A stretch of 12,779 nucleotides of DNA from positions 1-12,779 of the forward strand of contig CAQPBJ010000028.1 in NCBI GenBank assembly GCA_948852945.1. Reading direction: 5' to 3'. Made by a program: the position numbers and the translations under genes. The notes under the pieces were generated by a model. That model had not been told where the DNA came from and did no database searches. It saw only the letters and a program-made list of their open reading frames with translations. Positions 1-6,831 of this stretch are shown in pieces. Every line of letters begins with the position of its first letter. Position 1 is the first letter of the stretch. This DNA is from an uncultured Clostridia bacterium. GTDB lineage: Bacteria > Bacillota > Clostridia > TANB77 > CAG-508.

Positions 1-48
1 AAGACGTCCAATACGTCCAAATCCATTAATGGCTACTTTTACTGACAT
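1..48 (-). CDS. gapA: Glyceraldehyde-3-phosphate dehydrogenase, N-terminal fragment
   Basis: Only the first 16 codons are in the window; the gene runs off the left edge. They read MSVKVAINGFGRIGRL, which is the start of the NAD-binding Rossmann fold of type I GAPDH, with the GFGRIGR dinucleotide-binding loop intact. The enzyme oxidises glyceraldehyde 3-phosphate to 1,3-bisphosphoglycerate in cytoplasmic glycolysis. The ATG at 48-46 has a near-perfect Shine-Dalgarno AAAGGAGG (complement of 58-65) at normal spacing, and a promoter lies at 92-119. The fragment cannot show whether this is the glycolytic GapA or an anabolic paralogue. The family call is close to certain. Confidence 0.93.
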   Translation of the reverse strand, partial: MSVKVAINGFGRIGRL

Positions 49-91
49 ATAAAAAATCCTCCTTTGATTTAATAATCAATTATATTTAGTT

Positions 92-119
92 ATTATAAAC
101 CATGCTTATTCTATATCAA
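92..119 (-). promoter_or_regulatory. Sigma-A-type promoter of gapA
   Basis: Read on the minus strand, TTGATA (114-119) and TATAAT (92-97) are separated by 16 bp. The -10 box is followed by an AT-rich leader of about 40 nt up to the gapA Shine-Dalgarno. It lies downstream of the terminator of the preceding gene, so gapA is probably transcribed independently. This rests on consensus matching only. Confidence 0.6.
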
Positions 120-158
120 AACATCGATAAATGCAATAGTTTAATAAAACAAAAATTA

Positions 159-189
159 AAAATCATGCACTATTAAAATACATGATTTT
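159..189 (-). terminator. Intrinsic terminator of the 188-646 gene
   Basis: A perfect 9-bp stem (159-167 with 181-189) encloses a 13-nt loop. On the minus strand it is followed by a T-rich run (TTTTTAATTTTTG). One arm overlaps the stop codon of the upstream gene, so termination is immediate. The plus-strand side is also T-rich, so it may act in both directions. Confidence 0.6.
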
Positions 190-646
190 ATTTTTTAAAT
201 ATTCTAGCTATTTTATTCAAAATTTTTCTCAAAAAACTTTCTTCTACTTTAACAAGTGCAATTTCTACATCTTCTTTCGGTTCATTTTTCTCTTCTTTCT
301 TAGTAATTTCAAAAAGCTTATCTGGATTATATTTTAATCGCTTTTCTTCTTCAATAATATTAAAACATTTCTCATCATATTTTTTCCAATATTCATTTTG
401 AGAATCTTCAATTAAAAATCTTCTATACATTTCTATAATTAAAGCTTTTGTCTCTATCATAAAGTCTTGTTCTAAAACTCCTACTGATTCATTATAAAAG
501 AACTCATGATTGGTGTCCATATTTTCATGAATGTTCATGATAAAATCATTAGGTAATTTCTCAATCTCGTTTTTTGATAGTTTCTTAATTACTTCATATA
601 ATTCCTTATATGCTTTTCTATATAATATTTTTTTATTTGGCAGCAA
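188..646 (-). CDS. Conserved-looking hypothetical protein with basic C-terminal helix
   Basis: I do not recognise a named domain. The protein is about 152 residues, highly charged and probably mostly helical. It has a central segment rich in aromatic and acidic residues and an acidic-to-basic linker around 110-135. It ends in a short basic amphipathic helix (SFLRKILNKIARIFKK), a pattern often seen in membrane- or surface-associating tails. There is no signal peptide and no transmembrane helix. The reading frame is open to a GTG at 655, but I prefer the TTG at 646 because AGGTGA (complement of 652-657) sits 5 nt upstream of it, whereas nothing suitable precedes the GTG. A hairpin (677-700) separates it from the co-oriented 721-1212 gene, and its own terminator separates it from gapA. 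I recall similar 'NPD-LF ... basic tail' small proteins in uncultured clostridial genomes, but that is memory and not a search result. Confidence 0.7.
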   Translation of the reverse strand: MLPNKKILYRKAYKELYEVIKKLSKNEIEKLPNDFIMNIHENMDTNHEFFYNESVGVLEQDFMIETKALIIEMYRRFLIEDSQNEYWKKYDEKCFNIIEEEKRLKYNPDKLFEITKKEEKNEPKEDVEIALVKVEESFLRKILNKIARIFKK

Positions 647-676
647 AATAATCACCTACTTTTATAATACACAATA

Positions 677-700
677 AGGCATTACGAAAACGTAATGCCT
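677..700 (-). terminator. Hairpin between the two hypothetical genes, likely terminator
   Basis: A perfect 10-bp stem (677-686 with 691-700) is closed by a 4-nt loop, directly downstream of the stop of the 721-1212 gene. On the minus strand the following run TTATTGTGTATT is only moderately T-rich, so termination may be partial. The 188-646 gene might then receive read-through transcription. The stem has a mixed base composition, which makes it stand out from the AT-rich background. Confidence 0.6.
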
Positions 701-720
701 ATAATAAACTAATTACTCAA

Positions 721-1212
721 TTATTTTTTATCTCTTCCTATTTTTAATATATTCATAAAACCTTTGAAAGATAATTCTTGGAATAAAAAGTCATGTACTT
801 CTGATAAAACTTTTTCTTCTTTAGCAGTTAACTCTATAGTAATTTCTTGAGTTAAGTCTACTTCTTGGAATAAAAAAGCTTTAAATCTTGTCCATAAACT
901 TGGTTTAGCAGGTAAACCTGTTTTTACTTCTTCTATTTCATTTGAAACATATCCACCAGCTTGTTGTGTTCCAACAAAACCTCCAACATATCCTGAAGCT
1001 TGTTGTACGTCTTCTTGTTGCTCTCCTCCAACAAAGCCTCCAACATATCCACCCATTCCGATTGGTGGTTGCATAACTCCAGCTATTGAACCAGCATTTT
1101 CTTTAGGCCCACCTTCTTGTTGTCCTCCTATATTATTTGGTTGTTCTACATAATCTCCTGTAAATATGCTTCCAACTTCTTGTTTTCCATTTTCAAAATT
1201 TATATTACCCAT
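721..1212 (-). CDS. Gly/Gln-rich repeat protein with C-terminal FLFQE duplicated motif
   Basis: I do not recognise this 163-residue protein. Residues 25-90 are Gly/Gln/Val-rich and low in complexity, with a short repeat: GGYVGGFVGG (54-63), GYVGGFVG (74-81) and GGYV (86-89). Residues 105-155 look like a compact folded domain containing a near-duplicate, FLFQEVDL (113-120) and FLFQELSF (142-149), which suggests an internal duplication of a helix. The tail is basic. No signal peptide or transmembrane segment is visible. The start is firm: ATG at 1212-1210 with AAGGAGG (complement of 1218-1224) upstream, and a good promoter at 1251-1279 carrying an inverted repeat. The layout (disordered sticky N-terminus plus small domain) would suit a self-associating or scaffold protein, but that is inference only. 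Confidence 0.75.
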   Translation of the reverse strand: MGNINFENGKQEVGSIFTGDYVEQPNNIGGQQEGGPKENAGSIAGVMQPPIGMGGYVGGFVGGEQQEDVQQASGYVGGFVGTQQAGGYVSNEIEEVKTGLPAKPSLWTRFKAFLFQEVDLTQEITIELTAKEEKVLSEVHDFLFQELSFKGFMNILKIGRDKK

Positions 1213-1250
1213 GTTTTCCTCCTTAGTAAAACTAATCTACCTTACACATT

Positions 1251-1279
1251 TTTATACTATAACCAGTATAAATATTCAA
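1251..1279 (-). promoter_or_regulatory. Promoter of 721-1212 gene with overlapping palindromic operator candidate
   Basis: On the minus strand TTGAAT (1274-1279) and TATAAA (1251-1256) are separated by exactly 17 bp. An inverted repeat, TTTATACT-N6-AGTATAAA (1251-1258 and 1265-1272), has perfect 8-bp arms. It fills the spacer and covers the -10 box, so a dimeric repressor bound there would block polymerase. No regulator gene is adjacent. Confidence 0.55.
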
Positions 1280-1337
1280 GATAAATCACTTATCGTTTGT
1301 ATTACATTTTTATTGCATTATCATTTCATAAGCTTTT

Positions 1338-2613
1338 TTACACACTTATCAAATTTTCTTTTTCACAGCCAGTAACTTTCACACAAACAATTCTATTCAA
1401 ATTATCCTCATCAATTTTAGCCTTTACTAAAATATAATTTCCTGTATGTCCTTTTAAGAACTCACCTTCTTTTTCTTCAAACAAAACTTTCACTTCTTTA
1501 TTCAAATATTTTTCTAAATATTCTTTTTCATTATAATCAGAAAGTTCTAATAATCTTTTGCTACGCTTTTCTTTTTCATCGCCTGAAACTTGATTCTTCA
1601 TATTAGCAGCAACAGTTCCTTTTCTAGGAGAATATTTGAAAACATGCATTTTATAAAATTTTATTTTTCTTAAAAAATTATATGTAATTTCAAAATCTTC
1701 ATCAGTTTCATTAGGAAATCCTACTATAATATCAGTTGTTAATATCACGTCTTCATACAAGTTTCTCAACCTTTTAACAACTTTCTCAAAATCTTCTGTA
1801 GTATATTTTCTATTCATTTCTTTTAAAGTTTTATCACAGCCACTTTGAAGAGATAAATGAAAATGATGACATATTTTTTCTAACTTAGCTACTCTACTAC
1901 AAAATTCATCTGTTATCATAATTGGTTCTAAAGAACCTAATCGTATTCTTTCTATTCCATCTATTTCATTTATTTTTTCTAATAAATCTATTAATCTATA
2001 ATCATTTTCAAAATCTTTTCCATAACTAGAAACCTGTATTCCTGTTATAACTACTTCTTTTATTCCGTTATCCGCTATTTTAGTAATTTCATCAATTACG
2101 TTTTCAGGTTTTCTACTACAAATTCTTCCACGTGCATATGGAATAATACAGTAACTACAAAAATTATTACAACCATCTTGAACTTTTATAACTGCCCTTG
2201 TTTTCTCAGTATAAGTTATTGACCCAAAATCATAAAAATAATTTTCAATTGCCTTATCATTTAACTCTCTACCTTCAAAATAACTTTCAATATATTTATC
2301 AATATTAGCTTTTTGATGATTACCTAAAACTAAATCCACTTCTTCTATTTTTTCAACTTCTTGTTTTGATACTTCTGCATAACATCCGAACAGCAATTAC
2401 TAATGCATCACGATTTATTTCTTTAGCACGTCTTAACATTTGCCTTGATTTTCTATCAGACATATTGGTAACACTACAAGTATTAATAATATATATATCA
2501 GCCTTTTCTTCTGGCTCAACTATTTCATAATTTTTCATTAATTTTTGTATCATGCCATTAGTCTCATATTGATTTACTTTACAACCTAATGTATAAAAAG
2601 CAACTTTTTTCAT
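1338..2613 (-). pseudogene. mtaB: tRNA threonylcarbamoyladenosine methylthiotransferase, frameshifted
   Basis: MtaB is a radical-SAM enzyme of the MiaB family. It adds a methylthio group to t6A at position 37 of ANN-decoding tRNAs. The N-terminal part (from ATG 2613, with AAGGAAG upstream) has the family opening FYTLGCKVNQYET with Cys11, and INTCSVTN with Cys46. After Val75 (GTT, 2391-2389) one base (2388) is out of phase. The next frame continues directly with GCYAE, carrying the third cluster cysteine, then the radical-SAM motif CNNFCSYC, ITGIQVSSYG and a C-terminal TRAM-like region. Stitched length is about 425 residues, normal for the family. MtaB proteins such as Bacillus YqeV have one residue between the equivalent Val and Gly (VTGCYA). 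A 2-base loss is therefore likelier than a 1-base insertion. Neither half alone has all three N-terminal cysteines plus the SAM cluster. This could be a real mutation, a sequencing error or, less likely, recoding. Confidence 0.85.
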
Positions 2614-2628
2614 TTTATTTCTTCCTTA

Positions 2629-2907
2629 TCATAAAACTTTATTCGCGATATTGGCCTGTTTTGTCTCCTCGTCCAGCTCGTCATACGGTACCATCATTGG
2701 ATTGGTCAGCGGGCCATTTTCAGGGTTATCATTAACAACAGGTCCATATACATATCCCTGCTTCTTTTTCCCTTTCATCCAGCCCTCATGGCTTGCCCGT
2801 GCCTGCTGCTCTGCAATGAGCATCAAACTGGGTTCCAACTCTACTGCCATTTGCCTCCGCATAACCTTCTCTGCATATTTTCTTGCTGTTTCACTATTGA
2901 ACTTCAT
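2629..2907 (-). CDS. Small RyR-domain protein, probably horizontally acquired
   Basis: Residues 29-89 of this 92-residue protein match the ryanodine-receptor repeat (RyR) domain pattern: IAEQQARASHEGW, GYVYGP, a variable loop, then MVPYDELDEETK and an Asn. Bacterial and phage RyR domains occur as tiny single-domain proteins or as fusions. Their role is poorly known; ligand (nucleotide) binding has been proposed for some. GC is about 48% over 2641-2880 by hand count, far above its neighbours. Codons such as CTG, GCC and CGC appear that those neighbours rarely use. It has its own promoter (2979-3006) and AAAGGGGA upstream of the ATG. Its stop is only 15 nt before the mtaB start, so mtaB probably depends on its promoter. 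No phage or transposon gene flanks it. Confidence 0.85.
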   Translation of the reverse strand: MKFNSETARKYAEKVMRRQMAVELEPSLMLIAEQQARASHEGWMKGKKKQGYVYGPVVNDNPENGPLTNPMMVPYDELDEETKQANIANKVL

Positions 2908-2978
2908 CTTTTTTCCCCTTTCTGTTCACTTTAAAAAACGTCCATTATTTTTCTACATCTGTTTCTACAGATACTATT

Positions 2979-3006
2979 ATTTTACCATATTTCACGATTT
3001 TTTCAA
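2979..3006 (-). promoter_or_regulatory. Promoter of RyR-domain gene, abutting the mreB terminator
   Basis: On the minus strand TTGAAA (3001-3006) and TAAAAT (2979-2984) are separated by 16 bp. The -35 box is built from the T-run and following bases of the mreB terminator. Terminator and promoter therefore abut, which gives the GC-rich insert (and mtaB after it) an independent transcription start. Confidence 0.55.
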
Positions 3007-3041
3007 AAAATAGAATCTACTTAAGCTAAAAGTAGATTCTA
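3005..3041 (-). terminator. Intrinsic terminator of mreB
   Basis: A perfect 12-bp stem (3011-3022 with 3030-3041) encloses a 7-nt loop. On the minus strand it is followed at once by TTTTTT. It lies 5 nt beyond the mreB stop codon and has classical rho-independent form. Confidence 0.85.
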
Positions 3042-3046
3042 AAACT

Positions 3047-4036
3047 TTATTTTCTATCGATAGTATCTAAATTGTCTAAAGCTTTTCCTGTTCCTAAAGC
3101 TACACATGAAACAGCATCTTCAGCAATCATAACATTTATTCCTGTTCTTTCTTGTAATAATTTGTCTAATCCATCAATTAAACATCCTCCACCTGTCATA
3201 TAAATTCCTCTATCACTAATATCAGCAGCAAGTTCTGGTGGTGTTTTTTCTAAAACACTGTGCACTGCATCAACTATCATATTAACAGGTTCTTCTAATG
3301 CTTCCATCATTTCACTTGAATATATTGTAAGAGTTTTTGGAAGACCTGTAATCAAATCTCTTCCTCTAATATCCATTTCCACATCTTGCATTTTAGGATA
3401 AACACATCCCACATTTACTTTTAAATCTTCAGCTGTTCTTTCACCAATCATTACATTATATTTTCTTTTAATAAATCTAACAATAGCTTCATCAAATTTA
3501 TCACCTGCTACCTTTATTGACGAACTAACAACTGATCCACCTAGTGAAATAACAGCTATATCAGTAGTTCCGCCACCTATATCAACTATCATATTTCCAC
3601 ATGGTTTTGAAATGTCTATCCCTGCTCCAATCGCAGCAGCAATTGGTTCTTCTATCAAATAAACTTTTCTTGCTCCAGCATTAGAAGCAGCATCTATAAC
3701 AGCCTTTTTTTCTACTTCTGTAACTTGAGAAGGAATACAGATCATTATTCTTGGTGAAAATAAAAACTTACCACCAATTTTACTAATAAAATACTTAAGC
3801 ATTTTTTCTGTAACTGTATAATCTGAAATAACTCCATCTTTAAGTGGCCTTGTTGCAACAATATTTCCTGGTGTTCTACCAAGCATTCTTCTTGCTTCAT
3901 GTCCAACTGCTAAAACCTCATTTGTTGTATTATTTACAGCAACAACTGATGGTTCTCTAAGTACAATTCCTTTTCCTTTAATATATGCAATTACTGTAGC
4001 TGTACCTAAATCTATACCTATATCTTGTCCAAACAT
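3047..4036 (-). CDS. mreB: Rod shape-determining protein MreB/Mbl family (actin-like)
   Basis: MreB is a bacterial actin homologue. It polymerises on the inner membrane face and guides the elongasome that builds the lateral cell wall. The 329-residue length is normal. Actin-fold nucleotide motifs are visible: DIGIDLGTATVIAY (phosphate 1, about residues 5-18), IVDIGGGTTDIAV (phosphate 2, about 150-162), LIEEPIAAAIGAG between them, and MTGGGCLIDGLD near residue 280. The start is ATG 4036, with a GGAAAGGAAG Shine-Dalgarno about 9 nt upstream and a textbook promoter at 4083-4111. It stands alone: no mreC or mreD follows, which fits the separately encoded MreB or Mbl paralogues of Bacillota. I cannot tell MreB from Mbl by eye. 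It is divergent from mutS2 and has its own terminator. Confidence 0.95.
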   Translation of the reverse strand: MFGQDIGIDLGTATVIAYIKGKGIVLREPSVVAVNNTTNEVLAVGHEARRMLGRTPGNIVATRPLKDGVISDYTVTEKMLKYFISKIGGKFLFSPRIMICIPSQVTEVEKKAVIDAASNAGARKVYLIEEPIAAAIGAGIDISKPCGNMIVDIGGGTTDIAVISLGGSVVSSSIKVAGDKFDEAIVRFIKRKYNVMIGERTAEDLKVNVGCVYPKMQDVEMDIRGRDLITGLPKTLTIYSSEMMEALEEPVNMIVDAVHSVLEKTPPELAADISDRGIYMTGGGCLIDGLDKLLQERTGINVMIAEDAVSCVALGTGKALDNLDTIDRK

Positions 4037-4082
4037 CAGAATCTTCCTTTCCTATTTGCATGTTGTTTACAAATTCATTACG

Positions 4083-4111
4083 ATTATATTACACATGTTT
4101 TGAAATTTCAA
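4083..4111 (-). promoter_or_regulatory. Strong sigma-A promoter of mreB
   Basis: On the minus strand TTGAAA (4106-4111) and a perfect TATAAT (4083-4088) are separated by 17 bp. They sit 46 bp upstream of the mreB start codon. This is among the best consensus matches in the window. Confidence 0.75.
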
Positions 4112-4238
4112 TATAATTTATTAGTATTATTTTTATCATTTTCTCTATGTCAGTCTAATCAGTTATTTCATTCTTTAAAATTATTTTATGTTTTTTTCTT
4201 TAAATTATTCTCATAATTATCCATTTTTTATATTTTCA

Positions 4239-4267
4239 TTGTAATTCAAGGCTTTTTGTGAGATAAT
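4239..4267 (+). promoter_or_regulatory. Probable promoter of mutS2
   Basis: TTGTAA (4239-4244) and GATAAT (4262-4267) are separated by 17 bp. They end 35 bp before the TTG start of mutS2. The 266-bp region between mreB and mutS2 holds this site and the divergent mreB promoter. I see no other structured element in it. Confidence 0.45.
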
Positions 4268-4302
4268 TTAATCTATAATTATAAACTTTAAGGAGACTAA
4301 AA

Positions 4303-6639
4303 TTGCAAAATATTTATTTAGAAAAATTAGAATTTAATAAAATAACAAATATATTATCTGAATATTCAGTAACTACCTTTGGAAAATTAAAATGCAAACA
4401 ATTATATCCAATGACTGATTCAAATAAAATCGAAAAAGCTCTTTCAGAAACTACTGAAGCAGTAAGCTTATTATATAGAAAAGGAACTCCTCCAATTGAC
4501 GAACTTAATAATATTGAAACTCATATTCTAAACTTAAAAAACCAAAAATTTCTTTCTATAAAATCTTTATTAGAAATAACGACATTACTAACTGTTAGTA
4601 GAAAATTAAAAGATTATTATTTTGAAAAAGAATTAAATCAGTCAGATAGCTTAACACAATACTTTGACCACTTATATTTAAACACAGGTATAGAAGAAAA
4701 AATTTCTTCTAGTATTTTAGATGAGCAAACACTAAACAATCATGCTTCAAACGAACTTTATAGTATTAGAACATCTATTAAAAATACTCAAAAGGAAATT
4801 AAAGCTAAATTGCAATCACTACTTACCAGTAAATACTTACAAGACTCTATAATAACTATCAGACAAAATAGATTTGTTGTTCCAGTTAAATCAGAATATC
4901 AATCAAATGTAAAAGGATTTATACACGACACATCTACTAGTGGTTCAACCGTTTTTATCGAACCTCTAACAGTATTTGAATTAAACAACAAACTTTCTGA
5001 TTTACAAATTAAAGAAAACATTGAAATAGAAAAAATATTGCAAAAACTATCTTCTCTTTTCTTTGAAATAACTAATGAACTAGAAAATAATTATAATTTA
5101 ATTGCCCTATTAGATTTCACTTTTGCCAAAGCAAAATACTCTAAGGCAACTAATAGTAATTGTCCAAAAATAAATAATAATAAAATTATATACCTAAAAA
5201 ATGCTATTCATCCCCTTTTAAACCCAGAAATAGCTGTGCCTATATCACTAGAATTAGGTAAAGATTTTTCTTGTTTATTAATAACAGGTCCTAATACAGG
5301 TGGAAAAACTGTAACTTTAAAAACCGTTGGTCTACTTGTATTAATGGCAAGTAGTGGTATGCATATCCCTGCATCAAGTGAAAGCTCTGTTTTCATTTTT
5401 GACAATGTATTCGCAGATATTGGAGATGAACAAAGTATTTTAGAATCTTTAAGTACATTTTCATCTCATATGAGTAATATTGTAAACATCATTAATAGCA
5501 GTACTCCAAACAGTTTAGTATTAGTAGATGAATTAGGTTCTGGAACAGATCCAATTGAAGGAGCAAGTTTAGCACAAAGCATTTTAGAATATTTAAAAGA
5601 AAAAAATATTTTAACAATGGCTACTACTCATTACCAAAATTTAAAAGAATATGCACTATTAACAGATGGTGTTGAAAATGCTAGTTGCGAATTTGATTTA
5701 AATACATTATCACCTACTTATAGATTACTATTAGGTGTACCCGGAAAAAGTAACGCCTTCGCTATTAGTAAAAAATTAGGTTTAAATTCTTCTATTTTAG
5801 AGAACGCAAAAAAACTTATTAATGAAGATACTGCAACAATAGAAGATTTATTAAAAGAAATTTATGATTCTAAAGCTCTAATAGAATCTGAAAAAGAAAA
5901 AATCCTACAAAACTCTGAAAAGGTATCTTTACTAAAAGAAAAATTAGAAAATGAACAAAAAGATATTTCAGAACACAAAAAAGAATATATCAAAAAAGCT
6001 AAACAAGATGCCAAAGAAATTTTATTACAAGCAAAGCAAGATGCTAATGAAATAATTAAAGAAATAGAACATTCTAAAAGTGATAATAAAAAACTAAACT
6101 CATTAAGAAATCAACTAAATGATAAACTTTCTGAAACTACTAATATTGAAAAGGAAATTTCAAATAATAATCCAATAGATGAAAGTGAAATAGTACCAAA
6201 TACCATAGTATATATTCCCTCTTTATCAAAAAATGGAACTATATTAAGTTATCCAAATCAAGCTAAAAAAGTAAATGTGCAAATTGATAATATAAAAACT
6301 AACTTGCATATTTCGGAACTTTCAAAAGCTAAAAATATTGATAAACCTTCTAATAACATAAAAGTCAAAAAAGACTCTAACTTTACTCCTAAAAAAATCG
6401 ACACAGAGTTAAATATAATTGGTATGAATATTGAAGAATCTATATTTTTAGTAGACAAATTTTTAGATAATAGTGTACTTTGCAAATTAGAAAGTGTTCG
6501 AATAGTTCATGGTAAAGGTACTGGTATATTAGGAAAAGGTATTCAAAATTATTTAAAATCTCATCCGCATGTAAAATCTTTTAGATATGGTTCTTTTGGT
6601 GAAGGTGAAATGGGTGTAACAGTAGTTGAATTAAAATAA
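4303..6639 (+). CDS. mutS2: Endonuclease/ATPase MutS2
   Basis: MutS2 is a MutS-family ATPase. It is linked to suppression of recombination and, in Bacillus, to rescue of collided ribosomes; it does not act in mismatch repair. The 778 residues match the usual 780-790. Order: helical core/clamp region (1-300), Walker A GPNTGGKT (329-336), Walker B LVLVDELGSGTDP (405-417) with the ABC signature region after 418, the THYQNLKEYA switch (about 442-451), a long charged coiled coil (about 515-620), a KOW-like segment (about 630-675), and a C-terminal Smr domain (701-778) with IVHGKGTG (734-741). The Smr N-terminal motif, usually LDLRG or LDLHG, reads LNIIG here, so the acidic/basic pair is missing. 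The start is TTG at 4303, with AAGGAG 7 nt upstream. The gene ends at a large inverted repeat shared with convergent lexA. Confidence 0.96.
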   Translation: MQNIYLEKLEFNKITNILSEYSVTTFGKLKCKQLYPMTDSNKIEKALSETTEAVSLLYRKGTPPIDELNNIETHILNLKNQKFLSIKSLLEITTLLTVSRKLKDYYFEKELNQSDSLTQYFDHLYLNTGIEEKISSSILDEQTLNNHASNELYSIRTSIKNTQKEIKAKLQSLLTSKYLQDSIITIRQNRFVVPVKSEYQSNVKGFIHDTSTSGSTVFIEPLTVFELNNKLSDLQIKENIEIEKILQKLSSLFFEITNELENNYNLIALLDFTFAKAKYSKATNSNCPKINNNKIIYLKNAIHPLLNPEIAVPISLELGKDFSCLLITGPNTGGKTVTLKTVGLLVLMASSGMHIPASSESSVFIFDNVFADIGDEQSILESLSTFSSHMSNIVNIINSSTPNSLVLVDELGSGTDPIEGASLAQSILEYLKEKNILTMATTHYQNLKEYALLTDGVENASCEFDLNTLSPTYRLLLGVPGKSNAFAISKKLGLNSSILENAKKLINEDTATIEDLLKEIYDSKALIESEKEKILQNSEKVSLLKEKLENEQKDISEHKKEYIKKAKQDAKEILLQAKQDANEIIKEIEHSKSDNKKLNSLRNQLNDKLSETTNIEKEISNNNPIDESEIVPNTIVYIPSLSKNGTILSYPNQAKKVNVQIDNIKTNLHISELSKAKNIDKPSNNIKVKKDSNFTPKKIDTELNIIGMNIEESIFLVDKFLDNSVLCKLESVRIVHGKGTGILGKGIQNYLKSHPHVKSFRYGSFGEGEMGVTVVELK

Positions 6640-6656
6640 CCAACGTAAAAATTAAT

Positions 6657-6822
6657 ATTTAAATAAAAAAGAAAAGATTTAGTAAATTTTGCTCTTCGCA
6701 ATCCCCAAATAAAAAACTTCGTTTTTATATGGTAGATTGCTCAATTTCGCGCTTCGAAAAACTTTGTTTTTCTTCGTTTGATCGCTAACGCAATTTTCAA
6801 ATCTTTTCTTTTTTATTTAAAT
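6657..6822. repeat. 24-bp inverted repeat with structured 118-nt interior between convergent genes
   Basis: The arms 6657-6680 and 6799-6822 are perfect reverse complements over 24 bp. They enclose nested hairpins: GCAATC...GATTGC (about 6698-6740) around an A-run/T-run stem, and GAAAAAC-TTT-GTTTTTC (about 6756-6772). TTCG recurs several times. The element fills the 192-bp gap between the ends of mutS2 and lexA. Its T-rich far arm could end transcription from mutS2, and the reverse reading could do so for lexA. It may be a bidirectional terminator, a dispersed non-coding repeat (REP/MITE-like) or both. No copy of it is apparent elsewhere in the window. Confidence 0.7.
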
Positions 6823-6831
6823 TACGATTTT

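Noticed and set aside
2380..2400. Programmed ribosomal frameshifting in mtaB
   Set aside because: There is no slippery heptamer or clear stimulatory structure. A hungry CGG codon alone is weak support, and no programmed shift is known to me in this family.
2651..3013. A 120-codon plus-strand open frame covering the RyR gene
   Set aside because: It is antisense to a protein with a clear domain. It has no ribosome binding site, and its composition reflects the complement of the GC-rich gene.
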